18,635 nt of DNA from an uncultured Catenibacterium sp. (GCF_900540665.1 NZ_UQGV01000043.1:1-18635), one strand, 5' to 3'; positions 1 to 6,171 are shown, numbered from the stretch's first letter. The notes: generated from the sequence alone by a model not told the origin. Numbers and translations are program-made.

Positions 1-70
1 ATAGGATGTTTACATCCACAACGCTACTTTTACGCATGATATTTAATGCACCATTCACATCTGCCTGTTT
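1..70 (-). pseudogene. TnpB (IS200/IS605 OrfB) C-terminal remnant, partial
   Basis: Read on the minus strand, positions 67 down to 2 give QADVNGALNIMRKSSVVDVN followed by IL. This is the C-terminal D-x-N-(A/G)-A-x-N-I pattern of TnpB/OrfB RNA-guided nucleases of IS200/IS605-type elements, where the D is a RuvC catalytic position. The frame is closed just upstream by a stop at 71-73 and no further TnpB-like sequence is seen between there and 154, so the 5' part is lost or continues in an unrecognisable form. The end runs off the left window edge. Recognition rests on memory of the family motif, and the piece is short. A mobile-element scar is the likeliest reading. Confidence 0.55.
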
Positions 71-154
71 TTAGATAAATGTAAACATAGTACTATACTT
101 TCTATTCTTCTTGGTACAATGACTTATATGTTTTTAATCCAGACTGTGTTTTAA

Positions 155-1006
155 TCACAGTCTTTTCATTACTTCCAATGGAAGATTATTTACGAGTACA
201 GTGTTACCATCATAATAGTTGATGTAATCTGGTCCTAATGTAAATATACGTTCAAAAGGAATTGTACACAATGATCTGTCTTCTGTTGTAGAATAAAGAG
301 CTATTTCATAATAATCACATTCTAACTTCTCACCTGTTTCAGGATTCTGATACCCTACAGGTACCCATGGTTTATTAGGGAGTAAAGTAGGGCAGTCTTC
401 AGTTAATGCATAGATGCCTTTAATACCCTGATTTGTCTTAAAGAATTGTGGTTTTGCATAATAATAGTCATGACTTTGAAGTTCATGCATCCATTCAGAA
501 AAAAGATGAGGATTTAAAACAAACTGTTCTGCTTCTTCTTTACCTATAACAAGTGGCCACATCGTGCTCATTAAAGTAAGAGAATCTGTTTCACCATTCA
601 CAATCTTTTCTGATACTTCTTTAATAATACGATGATTGAAGGCAAGAAGATCATCTTCCTGTGATAAGTACTCATCTATATCTTCTTCTATACCATCAAT
701 AGTAACACTGCATTTCCAGTAACGAGTAATTCTTCTTAGACAGTTAAAGAAAGAACGCATTTCATCTGTAGTAGTAGGATTGAGTAAACGTAAGTTTAAT
801 TCATTCTTTTCATCTTCATCCCATGAAATATGAAAACCTCTCCCAATAGAATTTGGATTATAGAAGATCATATTACCTTCCTGATCATCGCCCACCATTC
901 TCATACCATCATTGATTCCAAAAGCTAATTCATCACCGACTATGACATCTAATGGTATTGTCTTTTTAAATAAACCCTTCTGTTTAATACATACATCAAT
1001 AGACAT
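155..1006 (-). CDS. Conserved hypothetical protein, possibly DUF4299 family
   Basis: A 283-residue soluble, acidic protein without signal peptide or membrane segment. It opens with a short Lys-rich strand (IKQKGLFKKTIPL, residues 7-19), then a Glu/Asp-rich middle (residues 63-135) and an aromatic C-terminal half (WPLVIGKEEAE around 149-159; YYEIALYSTTEDRSL around 231-245). Length and the GLF..K opening resemble DUF4299 proteins of streptococci and relatives, but this is from memory and unverified; no biochemical function is known to me. The ATG at 1006 is preceded by AGGAGGA at 1014-1020, which also encodes the last two Gly codons of the BRCT gene upstream. The two genes are therefore 4 bp apart and probably translationally coupled. 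A hairpin (141-148/156-163) overlaps the stop codon. Confidence 0.75.
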   Translation of the reverse strand: MSIDVCIKQKGLFKKTIPLDVIVGDELAFGINDGMRMVGDDQEGNMIFYNPNSIGRGFHISWDEDEKNELNLRLLNPTTTDEMRSFFNCLRRITRYWKCSVTIDGIEEDIDEYLSQEDDLLAFNHRIIKEVSEKIVNGETDSLTLMSTMWPLVIGKEEAEQFVLNPHLFSEWMHELQSHDYYYAKPQFFKTNQGIKGIYALTEDCPTLLPNKPWVPVGYQNPETGEKLECDYYEIALYSTTEDRSLCTIPFERIFTLGPDYINYYDGNTVLVNNLPLEVMKRL

Positions 1007-1010
1007 CTTC

Positions 1011-1319
1011 TTATCCTCCTATACATCTCACAAAGTCTTCTTCTGAGATAATCAAAATCTTTTCATCCTTCTCTCTTAAGTCTAAACCTTTTCTAATCTT
1101 TGTACCATACTGACCATACTTCCATGTTTTACTTTTTTCTCCACCAACAATCAAATAATCGGTACCACGTGTAGGAGCACTTAATACAGTACCTCCATGA
1201 CTATAGATATAGTGAACTACATCACTTCTTCTCATCGAAGTAAATAAACCAGTGACTACAAACTTACCTGTCAAATCTATATCAAATATTTCATCAAAAG
1301 CGAAAGAGTAAATATTCAT
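1011..1319 (-). CDS. Small stand-alone BRCT-domain protein
   Basis: A 102-residue protein that is essentially one BRCT fold. Residues 16-26 (LTGKFVVTGLF) match the first BRCT strand, R30-R31-SDVV the first helix, GG at 42-43 the conserved turn, TDYLIVGG at 53-60 the third strand, W66 the following Trp, and IISEEDFV at 90-97 the last strand and helix. BRCT domains bind phosphopeptides or DNA ends; in bacteria the best known one is at the C-terminus of NAD-dependent DNA ligase, and free-standing copies like this are found in Firmicutes with no settled role. The start has a GAGGAA site at 1325-1330. It is first of a two-gene minus-strand unit with the downstream hypothetical gene, and divergent from the phosphoesterase gene across only 49 bp. 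Domain call is firm; function is unknown. Confidence 0.85.
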   Translation of the reverse strand: MNIYSFAFDEIFDIDLTGKFVVTGLFTSMRRSDVVHYIYSHGGTVLSAPTRGTDYLIVGGEKSKTWKYGQYGTKIRKGLDLREKDEKILIISEEDFVRCIGG

Positions 1320-1368
1320 AACTATTCCTCAAAAAAAGATATACAATATATGTAGGAGGTTTTTCATA

Positions 1369-2442
1369 ATGGTTAAAATCCTAAACATCGCATTATATAT
1401 CATATTCATTCTTATACCAACATTGTATTTTATATGGCTATTAAAACATGAACACCTGATCTTTAAGACATTCGTAGTTATCATGGCTATTCTTTCTACA
1501 ATCGGTATATTACTTAAATTTAACTTTAAACCATATAATCATATCTTTACCATGTTCATACTAGTGTGTCAATTTCTCACTATGTATATTTATATTCTTT
1601 TTATATGTGTTTATCTGTATCGTTTCTCCTTTAAATTTGTAAGACGAAGACCTTATCGTTTTGGTAATATCGTAGCAACTATGATTGCGATTACTCTTAC
1701 AATCTCTGGTTTCTATTCTCATTATAATAAGAAAGAAGTAGTCTATCATGTCACTGTTCCTAAGACATCTTCAGTATCACAACTAAAGATCTGTCTAGTC
1801 AGTGATCTACATCTTAGTTCTGGTACTTATATGAGACAAGTGAGAAAACTTGTAAAAACAGTGAATGAGAAACATTATGATCTTGTATGTTTTGCAGGAG
1901 ATGTATTTGATGAAAATACACCGGATGAATTAATGAATCGTTCTTTACAAGAATTCAAGAATATGAAGAGTACTTATGGCACATACTGGATATCTGGTAA
2001 TCATGAATATTATGGTAAACATACAGACTTTACTGTTTTTGAAAAATACAACATACACTTTCTAAAGAACACCTATGAAACTGTAGACAATTCTTTTAAT
2101 ATTGTCGGCTTTACAGATAAGACATCTCGAGATCACTATGATATCAATCAAGTCATTAAAGGTATGAATACTTCTTTACCTACTATTACATTAGACCATA
2201 ATCCTGAAAGATTTAATCAGCATACATATTTCACTGATCTTCAATTATCTGGTCATACACATAATGGACAGATTTTCCCAGGTAATATTATCCTTCATTA
2301 TTACTATCAGAATTCATATGGTTTATCCCATTATAAGAACCATTATCTTCTTGTATCTGGTGGTTATGGTTCATGGGGATTCCCTTTTAGACTTGGTACA
2401 CAATGTGAATATGATACTGTTTATCTCAAGCTGAGAAAATAG
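1369..2442 (+). CDS. Membrane-anchored metallophosphoesterase (YkuE/YaeI type)
   Basis: A 357-residue calcineurin-like phosphoesterase with an N-terminal membrane part. Hydrophobic segments lie at about 3-24, 32-50, 57-84 and 101-117. The catalytic domain then shows the complete metal-binding set: D146-x-H148 (SDLHLS), G177-D178, G210-NHE, D276-H277 (TLDHNPE) and G295-H-T-H298 (SGHTHNGQ). The GHTHNGQ form and the domain order fit the YkuE/YaeI branch, whose characterised members cleave phosphodiester or lipid-linked phosphates such as UDP-2,3-diacylglucosamine-type molecules. The substrate here cannot be told. The active site likely sits on one face of the membrane after the fourth segment. 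Start is set by AGGAGG at 1354-1359, nine bases before ATG. The gene stands alone. All key residues are present, so it should be active. Confidence 0.9.
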   Translation: MVKILNIALYIIFILIPTLYFIWLLKHEHLIFKTFVVIMAILSTIGILLKFNFKPYNHIFTMFILVCQFLTMYIYILFICVYLYRFSFKFVRRRPYRFGNIVATMIAITLTISGFYSHYNKKEVVYHVTVPKTSSVSQLKICLVSDLHLSSGTYMRQVRKLVKTVNEKHYDLVCFAGDVFDENTPDELMNRSLQEFKNMKSTYGTYWISGNHEYYGKHTDFTVFEKYNIHFLKNTYETVDNSFNIVGFTDKTSRDHYDINQVIKGMNTSLPTITLDHNPERFNQHTYFTDLQLSGHTHNGQIFPGNIILHYYYQNSYGLSHYKNHYLLVSGGYGSWGFPFRLGTQCEYDTVYLKLRK

Positions 2443-2539
2443 TTTTACAGTTAATATATCTTTTTGTACAAAACTTGTAAACGGATTCATAAATTCATGA
2501 AAATTAACCTCTTTTGGCGTACAAATCTAAAAATAAGCA

Positions 2540-2568
2540 TAGACAAACCGCTTTCTTTCCTATATGAT
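2540..2568 (+). promoter_or_regulatory. Sigma-A-type promoter of the PRD gene
   Basis: TAGACA at 2540-2545 and TATGAT at 2563-2568 are separated by exactly 17 bases, each one mismatch from consensus. Transcription would start near 2575, giving a leader of about 20 bases before the ATG at 2596. The leader holds AAAGAGG at 2578-2583, a ribosome site at a rather long distance (12 bases). The leader is too short for a BglG-type antiterminator hairpin. Confidence 0.7.
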
Positions 2569-2595
2569 AAGGGCACAAAGAGGTAGTAGAAAAAA

Positions 2596-3261
2596 ATGGT
2601 CATAGAATTAGAAGAAAAATTTAAATTACGCAAAGCAGAAATCTTTGCGACAATCAAAAAGTATGTGACTGAAGCGAAGATGGATATCTCTGATACAGTT
2701 ATTGAAAACTTGTCTATTCATCTTGCTTTATCAATTACAAGAGAATTATCTGGATCTTATATCGAAATGAGTTCATCTCAGATTGAACAATTAAAACAAG
2801 CCAACACTTATCAGATTTCACAGTTAATCGTCTATGATTTATCTAAGAAATATGATGTAAGAATTTCTGAAGATGATATTTGTTATTGTGCGATGTATTT
2901 ATCTAACATGACATTATTGGATTTAGACTTCTTCAGTGAATGTGATATTATTGATCAGGAAACTGAAAGCATTACTTTAGAAGCCGTACAGGAAATCAAT
3001 AACCGTTTAGGATTAAACTTAAAGAAGAATGATGATTTCTATCAGGGATTATCAATGCATTTCTATCCTGCTATTCAGCGTTTAAAGAATGATGAACAGC
3101 TTAACGATAACGTATTAGCTGATAAGATCAAAACTGAAAATGAAGCAGAATATAAATGTGCAATGATTTTAAATGATGTTGTAAAAGAACATTATCATAA
3201 ATCATTTAATGAAGATGAATTGGCTTATATTGCATTACATTTCGGTACAGCATTAAGATAA
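2596..3261 (+). CDS. Stand-alone double-PRD protein (PTS regulation domains only)
   Basis: A 221-residue all-helical protein made of two PTS regulation domains (about 5-110 and 120-221) with no RNA-binding CAT domain, no HTH and no EII domains. PRDs are regulated by His phosphorylation from HPr or EIIB of the sugar phosphotransferase system. Three of the four usual His positions are visible: H42 (SIHLALSITREL), H155 (GLSMHFYPAIQRL) and H215 (DELAYIALHFG). The fourth, normally YxxxH late in the first domain, is N104 (YLSNM). BglG/LicT antiterminators carry a CAT domain of about 55 residues first; here the first PRD starts almost at residue 1 and nothing upstream encodes one. It has its own promoter and terminator, so it is monocistronic. 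It probably acts through a partner protein, titrating or relaying PTS phosphate; this is inference. Confidence 0.85.
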   Translation: MVIELEEKFKLRKAEIFATIKKYVTEAKMDISDTVIENLSIHLALSITRELSGSYIEMSSSQIEQLKQANTYQISQLIVYDLSKKYDVRISEDDICYCAMYLSNMTLLDLDFFSECDIIDQETESITLEAVQEINNRLGLNLKKNDDFYQGLSMHFYPAIQRLKNDEQLNDNVLADKIKTENEAEYKCAMILNDVVKEHYHKSFNEDELAYIALHFGTALR

Positions 3262-3269
3262 CAAAAAGG

Positions 3270-3326
3270 GACCCATCTACTATTGATATGGGTCTAGGAG
3301 ATAGCGAAAGCTATCTCCTGTTTTTT
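3270..3326 (+). terminator. Tandem hairpin terminator after the PRD gene
   Basis: A first stem GACCCAT/ATGGGTC (3270-3276 with 3288-3294) is directly followed by a perfect 10-bp stem AGGAGATAGC/GCTATCTCCT (3296-3305 with 3310-3319) closed by a GAAA tetraloop and followed by GTTTTTT. The second hairpin is a textbook intrinsic terminator; the first may stack on it. Confidence 0.9.
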
Positions 3327-3403
3327 ATTTAAATCTTCTTTCTCACGCTATGAAAGGTATTTTAAATTTAACTTTTCATTTCATATTTATTATCGACAAT
3401 ATT

Positions 3404-3412
3404 TGACATAAT
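3404..3412 (+). promoter_or_regulatory. Extended -10 promoter of the small toxin gene (candidate)
   Basis: TGACATAAT is a TGn-type extended -10 (CATAAT, one mismatch). No good -35 is seen at the right distance; the overlapping TTGACA at 3403-3408 has no -10 partner 17 bases on. A start near 3418-3420 would place GTTATCGT at the very 5' end of the transcript, which can pair with the toxin stop region (see the toxin gene). Confidence 0.45.
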
Positions 3413-3426
3413 TACTTTGTTATCGT

Positions 3427-3443
3427 CCTCCCTTGAAAGGAGG
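3427..3443 (+). promoter_or_regulatory. Anti-SD/SD stem sequestering the toxin ribosome site
   Basis: CCTCC (3427-3431) can pair with GGAGG (3439-3443), the core of an almost perfect Shine-Dalgarno sequence, across a seven-base loop. Translation of the peptide starting at 3453 would be blocked while the stem is closed. A 5' hairpin hiding the SD is typical of type I toxin mRNAs such as fst. Confidence 0.55.
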
Positions 3444-3452
3444 TGATGTTAG

Positions 3453-3539
3453 TTGCTTTCCAATTTAGTAGTATCTGTCGTGGCAGGTGTTTTAGTTTAT
3501 TACATATACAAATGGTTGGACAAAAGATTCAAACGATAA
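3453..3539 (+). CDS. Small hydrophobic peptide, candidate type I toxin
   Basis: A 28-codon frame starting with TTG, nine bases after a strong SD (GGAGG at 3439-3443). The codon before it (3450-3452) is TAG, so TTG is the only possible start. The peptide reads MLSNLVVSVVAGVLVYYIYK then WLDKRFKR: one transmembrane helix (about residues 4-19) and a basic C-terminus. That is the shape of Fst/Ldr/TxpA-like type I toxins, and similar VAG..YYI.KWLD peptides are, as I recall, common small proteins in gut Firmicutes; not verified. Context supports it: own promoter, SD hidden in a stem, an 8-base complement between 3419-3426 and 3533-3540 that would join the mRNA 5' end to the stop codon, a bidirectional terminator at 3573-3605, and a convergent promoter beyond. 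If expressed it would insert in and depolarise the membrane. Alternatively it is a harmless small membrane protein. Confidence 0.6.
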   Translation: MLSNLVVSVVAGVLVYYIYKWLDKRFKR

Positions 3540-3572
3540 CCAGCCTAGTGCTAAGTACACTCTAAAGAACTA

Positions 3573-3610
3573 GAAAAGGTAAGGAGCACCATTCCTTACC
3601 TTTTCGTTTT
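3573..3610 (+). terminator. Bidirectional terminator of the toxin locus
   Basis: GAAAAGGTAAGGA (3573-3585) and TCCTTACCTTTTC (3593-3605) form a perfect 13-bp stem with loop GCACCAT. On the plus strand it is followed by GTTTT, ending the toxin mRNA; on the minus strand the stem ends in TTTTC with TAGTTCTTT after it, so it can also end a leftward antisense RNA. Shared convergent terminators are a hallmark of par(fst)-type loci. Confidence 0.8.
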
Positions 3611-3634
3611 GATGTTAATTGTATTCCAATCTGC
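3573..3634 (-). ncRNA. Candidate antisense antitoxin RNA
   Basis: A leftward transcript starting about seven bases after the minus-strand -10 at 3641-3646 (near 3634) would run into the shared terminator and end near 3565-3573, a 60-70-base RNA complementary to the 3' end of the toxin mRNA. Only 3' overlap is predicted, as in TxpA/RatA, BsrG/SR4 and Fst systems. Existence is inferred from promoter and terminator placement only; exact ends are unknown. Confidence 0.45.
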
Positions 3635-3640
3635 AATCAA

Positions 3641-3669
3641 ATTATAGCATCTAGTATTTTAATATGCAA
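3641..3669 (-). promoter_or_regulatory. Antisense promoter facing the toxin gene
   Basis: On the minus strand a perfect TATAAT (3641-3646) is preceded by TGC, an extended -10, and 17 bases upstream lies TTGCAT (3664-3669), which keeps the three best conserved -35 bases. It fires left toward the toxin locus. There is no other leftward gene here that would need it. Confidence 0.6.
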
Positions 3670-3884
3670 GTTGATTTAAAAATTCAATTTAGCTTAACAT
3701 TACATCTCTATCTTTACTAAAATAAAGCATAACCTACATGCTTGTAAACTAAGAAATAAGCTAAGAAATCTGATGTCTAAATTTGATGATCTAGTAACAA
3801 CATTTTCTTAAACTTTGCGTTTATCTTTAGTTTATTTAAAGAAAATTCTTAATATCTTGAGTATATATTAGTGAATAGAAAATT
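3670..3884. other. AT-rich gap with no recognised gene
   Basis: Between the antisense promoter and the AlbA pseudogene I see no coding frame with a ribosome site. A weak AAGCAT/ATGCTT hairpin (3725-3730 with 3738-3743) has no T-tract. A TATATT at 3864-3869 might be a -10 for the pseudogene, without a convincing -35. Confidence 0.5.
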
Positions 3885-3900
3885 AAGGAAGGTACTTTGA

Positions 3901-4568
3901 ATGAGAATAAATGATCTAGTAGGTGAAACAACAGAATATGACAAGAAATTAAAGGTTGAGTTGAGAAAACCAAAAAGCTGGTGTAAGAGTATTAGTGCTT
4001 TTGCGAAAATAATAGATAACTATGCATTTCAAATTAATTATAAAGAAGACAAGAAACCATATTTTAGGTCTGATAGGTATCAATATGCTGTTATTATGCC
4101 AAATCTTAATTATAGTGATAAATAGGAAGACAGTTTAAATATGACCAAAATAGGACCGATGACACAATAAATGTTCAAAAAGGCGCTGATGACATAATAA
4201 ATGACACATTAAATGTTCAAAATGGTGCTAGTGACATAATAAATGACACAATAAATATTCAAAAAGGTGCTGGTGACATAATAAATGATCAAGATGGCAC
4301 CAATCACAAAATAAATACTCAAGATGGTACTGATAACATAATAAATCATCAAAGTGATGTGAAAGATGAGATAGAAATAAATATGGAAGAAATAAAAATA
4401 CTAGAAATAATGAAAAATAAACCAGACATTACAATTAAACAATTAACAGTAATATTGTCAGGTATTAGTAATAGAACAATTACAAGAAATATTGTTATAT
4501 TAAAGAAAAAAGGACTTTTAGAAAGAGTTGGTTCAAGGAAAAAGGGTTATTGGAAGGTTAAACGTTAA
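3901..4568 (+). pseudogene. Decayed AlbA_2-type ATP-binding/transcriptional regulator
   Basis: Three parts of one gene family survive. Residues 1-35 (RINDLVGETTEYDKK, then RKPKSWCKSISAFA) match the N-terminus of AlbA_2 (Schlafen-like) DNA-binding proteins. From codon 36 (about 4006) the frame jumps to KIIDNYAFQINYKEDKKP and FRSDRYQYAVIMPNLNY, which belongs near the end of the following ATPase-like domain, so an in-frame internal deletion removed most of the protein. A TAG at 4123 ends this 74-codon piece; the next part resumes in another frame from 4122 (IGRQFKYDQNRTDD), goes through a repeat linker and ends in a winged-helix domain (LTVILSGISNRTITRNIVIL, then KKKGLLERVGSRKKGYWKV; GTG/ATG-like starts at 4359). 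An intact SD (AAGGAAGG, 3885-3892) remains. Both breaks together argue for a pseudogene, though the two fragments could still be made. Family assignment is from motif memory. Confidence 0.7.
4155..4355 (+). repeat. Degenerate 30/42-bp coding tandem repeat
   Basis: About five to six imperfect units. Two neighbouring 42-bp units (4188-4229, 4230-4271) encode DDIINDTLNVQNGA and SDIINDTINIQKGA; later units are shortened by four codons to 30 bp (GDIINDQDGT, NHKINTQDGT). All units keep the reading frame of the downstream winged-helix piece. Similar IND/NDT-type linkers precede the C-terminal domain of intact AlbA-type proteins as I recall, so it is a hypervariable linker rather than a CRISPR or noncoding satellite. 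Confidence 0.8.
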
Positions 4569-4704
4569 AAGAAAAACTTACTTCATTTGTACTTACCATA
4601 GACCTATGAGACAATCTAATTATACTCATTCCATTCATCTGCTTTAATAAACCTTTAATAAAAATAACTGAATTCTTGAAAAATTCATAATTTTATATGA
4701 TTTG

Positions 4705-4796
4705 TTTGAAGGTAGAAATACCTTATCAGTACGGCTCCTACCGCCACAAGAGTAGGGCGTTAAAGTATGGAAGGGAGAAATCCTTCCTTTTATTTT
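4705..4796 (+). ncRNA. Candidate small structured RNA with own terminator
   Basis: In an AT-rich gap a GC-richer block folds into three hairpins in a row: AAGGTA/TACCTT with a GAAA loop (4709-4714, 4719-4724); CCTAC/GTAGG (4737-4741, 4752-4756), whose loop CGCC can alternatively pair with GGCG at 4756-4759; and a terminator hairpin (4769-4787) with a T-tract. A TATGAT at 4696-4701 could be its -10, but TTGAAA upstream is only 14 bases away. No family is recognised; it does not match T-box, 6S, tmRNA or common riboswitch signatures that I know. No gene follows on this strand, so it is not an obvious leader; an independent sRNA or the end of a mobile-element RNA are both possible. Confidence 0.4.
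4769..4796 (+). terminator. Intrinsic terminator of the 4705-4796 RNA
   Basis: GGAAGG (4769-4774) pairs with CCTTCC (4782-4787), extendable by a G-T pair, and is followed by TTTTATTTT. It points rightward and no protein gene lies directly before it, which is the main reason to suspect a noncoding transcript. Confidence 0.7.
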
Positions 4797-4804
4797 CCAA
4801 ATAG

Positions 4805-4838
4805 AAAAATCCTCTAGGTCATACCTAGAGGATCTTTT
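4805..4838. terminator. Bidirectional terminator after mnmE
   Basis: A perfect 11-bp stem ATCCTCTAGGT/ACCTAGAGGAT (4809-4819, 4823-4833) with a CAT loop. Minus-strand transcripts from mnmE meet it five bases after the stop and then read TTTTTC; plus-strand transcripts read CTTTTT after it. Confidence 0.88.
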
Positions 4839-6169
4839 TACTTCCCTATACAAAATCTCTTAAACAATTCATCCAATAAATCTTCTTTAGCCTGTTCACC
4901 TAATATCTCTTTTAAGTTCTCCCAGCTATCATATAAATCAGTTACAATCAAGTCTGTAGGAATACCATCCTCCATTGCTTGAATTGCAATATTTAATGAC
5001 TGTGAAGCTTTTTCTAATAACTGTACCTGTCTTTGATTTGCAAGTACCTGTGCCTGAGAATTAGTAATAGCGCTAAAGTCAAACTCATCTTTAATATGTT
5101 GAATGAGCTCATCTATATGATTCTCTTTAGCACTAATATGAATACCTTCTGTATCAATCACACAGCCCTTATCAGACTTATTGATTAATACAATTCTATT
5201 TAATCCTTCAGTACGTTCTAATAGTTCCTTATCTTCTGCCTCTATTGGTCTAGAACCATCTAATACAACTAACACTAAATCAGCCTGATCAATTAAAGAT
5301 AAAGACTTCTTAACACCCATATGTTCAATCTTATCTTCTGTTTCTCTAATACCTGCTGTATCAATCATATTTAATACAATATCATTTAAACGAATAGAAC
5401 CTTCTACTACATCTCTAGTCGTTCCTGCAATATCAGTTACGATGGCTTTATCTTCTTCTAATAATGCATTCAATAAACTAGACTTACCTACATTAGGTTT
5501 ACCTACAATGACAGTAGAAATACCATCCTTTATTAAATGCATGTTCTTAGAACGATCAAGAATATCATCCATCTTCTTTCTTAAAGATACAGAACCAGGT
5601 AACAGCTTTTCAGCTGTTAGTTCTTCTATATCTTCATATTCTGGATAATCAATGTTTACTTCGATCTGAGTAATAATCCTAATCAAGTCTTCTTTTAAGT
5701 CTTTAATGAAGTTTGTGATATTTCCCTGTATTCCTTTTAATGCTAGTTTAGCTGCCTGATCATTATTAGCTGTTATTAAATCACTGATTGCTTCTGCCTG
5801 TGATAAATCAATACGTCCATTTAAAAATGCACGCTTAGAGAATTCTCCATGCTCGGCCATTCTAGCGCCTTTCTTTAAACATAAAGAAAGAACTTTATTC
5901 GTAATAAAGACACCACCATGACAGTTGATTTCTACCATTTCTTCACCAGTAAATGTATGTTGTCCACGATAAATAGAAATAAGTACTTCATCTACTTTCT
6001 CTTCACCATCTACAATATAGCCATAAGAAATAGTTTGAGACTTCTTATTTAGATTACCTGTAAAGAAGCTCTGAACAAAATCAATACACCCTTTACCTGA
6101 TATACGAATAATAGAAATAGCGGCTTCTAATCGAGATGTCGCAATAGCACAAATAATATCATCATTCAT
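4838..6169 (-). CDS. mnmE: tRNA uridine-5-carboxymethylaminomethyl modification GTPase MnmE
   Basis: MnmE works with MnmG to install the cmnm5 group on U34 of several tRNAs, using a folate one-carbon unit and GTP. All parts are present (numbering from the longer frame starting at 6175): N-terminal folate-binding domain (DDIICAIATSRLEAAISIIR), helical domain, inserted G domain with G1 GKPNVGKS 225-232, G2 TDIAGTTRD 247-255, G3 DTAG 272-275, G4 NKSD 342-345, G5 SAK 358-360, and the C-terminal CIGK with catalytic Cys442. An upstream in-frame ATG at 6175 lies two bases from the GGAGG site, too close; the ATG at 6169 has a seven-base spacing and gives the usual MNDDI start, 443 residues. The stop of the MATE gene overlaps this start region, so the two are coupled. 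mnmG, its usual neighbour, is not downstream. Confidence 0.95.
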   Translation of the reverse strand: MNDDIICAIATSRLEAAISIIRISGKGCIDFVQSFFTGNLNKKSQTISYGYIVDGEEKVDEVLISIYRGQHTFTGEEMVEINCHGGVFITNKVLSLCLKKGARMAEHGEFSKRAFLNGRIDLSQAEAISDLITANNDQAAKLALKGIQGNITNFIKDLKEDLIRIITQIEVNIDYPEYEDIEELTAEKLLPGSVSLRKKMDDILDRSKNMHLIKDGISTVIVGKPNVGKSSLLNALLEEDKAIVTDIAGTTRDVVEGSIRLNDIVLNMIDTAGIRETEDKIEHMGVKKSLSLIDQADLVLVVLDGSRPIEAEDKELLERTEGLNRIVLINKSDKGCVIDTEGIHISAKENHIDELIQHIKDEFDFSAITNSQAQVLANQRQVQLLEKASQSLNIAIQAMEDGIPTDLIVTDLYDSWENLKEILGEQAKEDLLDELFKRFCIGK

Positions 6170-6171
6170 AA

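Noticed and set aside
141..163. Hairpin AGACTGTG/CACAGTCT as terminator of the 155-1006 gene
   Set aside because: The stem overlaps the stop codon as expected, but on the minus strand it is followed by GGATTAAAAA, not a T-tract, so intrinsic termination is not supported.
3403..3408. TTGACA as a -35 box for the toxin gene
   Set aside because: No -10-like hexamer lies 16-18 bases downstream (that position is the CCTCC anti-SD); the overlapping extended -10 explains the site better.
3446..3565. 39-codon ATG frame overlapping the candidate toxin
   Set aside because: The ATG is only two bases from the GGAGG core and the product is a mixed Cys/Arg/Gln sequence with no membrane helix; the TTG frame has correct spacing and a coherent helix.
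3725..3743. AAGCAT/ATGCTT hairpin in the gap before the pseudogene
   Set aside because: Six base pairs, no T-tract, no adjacent transcript; within chance expectation for AT-rich DNA.
4155..4355. CRISPR-like array
   Set aside because: Units are contiguous, imperfect, in coding frame and without spacers; no cas genes are nearby.
4644..4853. 69-codon minus-strand frame between the pseudogene and mnmE
   Set aside because: It runs through two terminator hairpins and the structured RNA block, overlaps the mnmE end, and has no ribosome site; its GGRSRTD-type wording looks like an accidental translation of a noncoding element.
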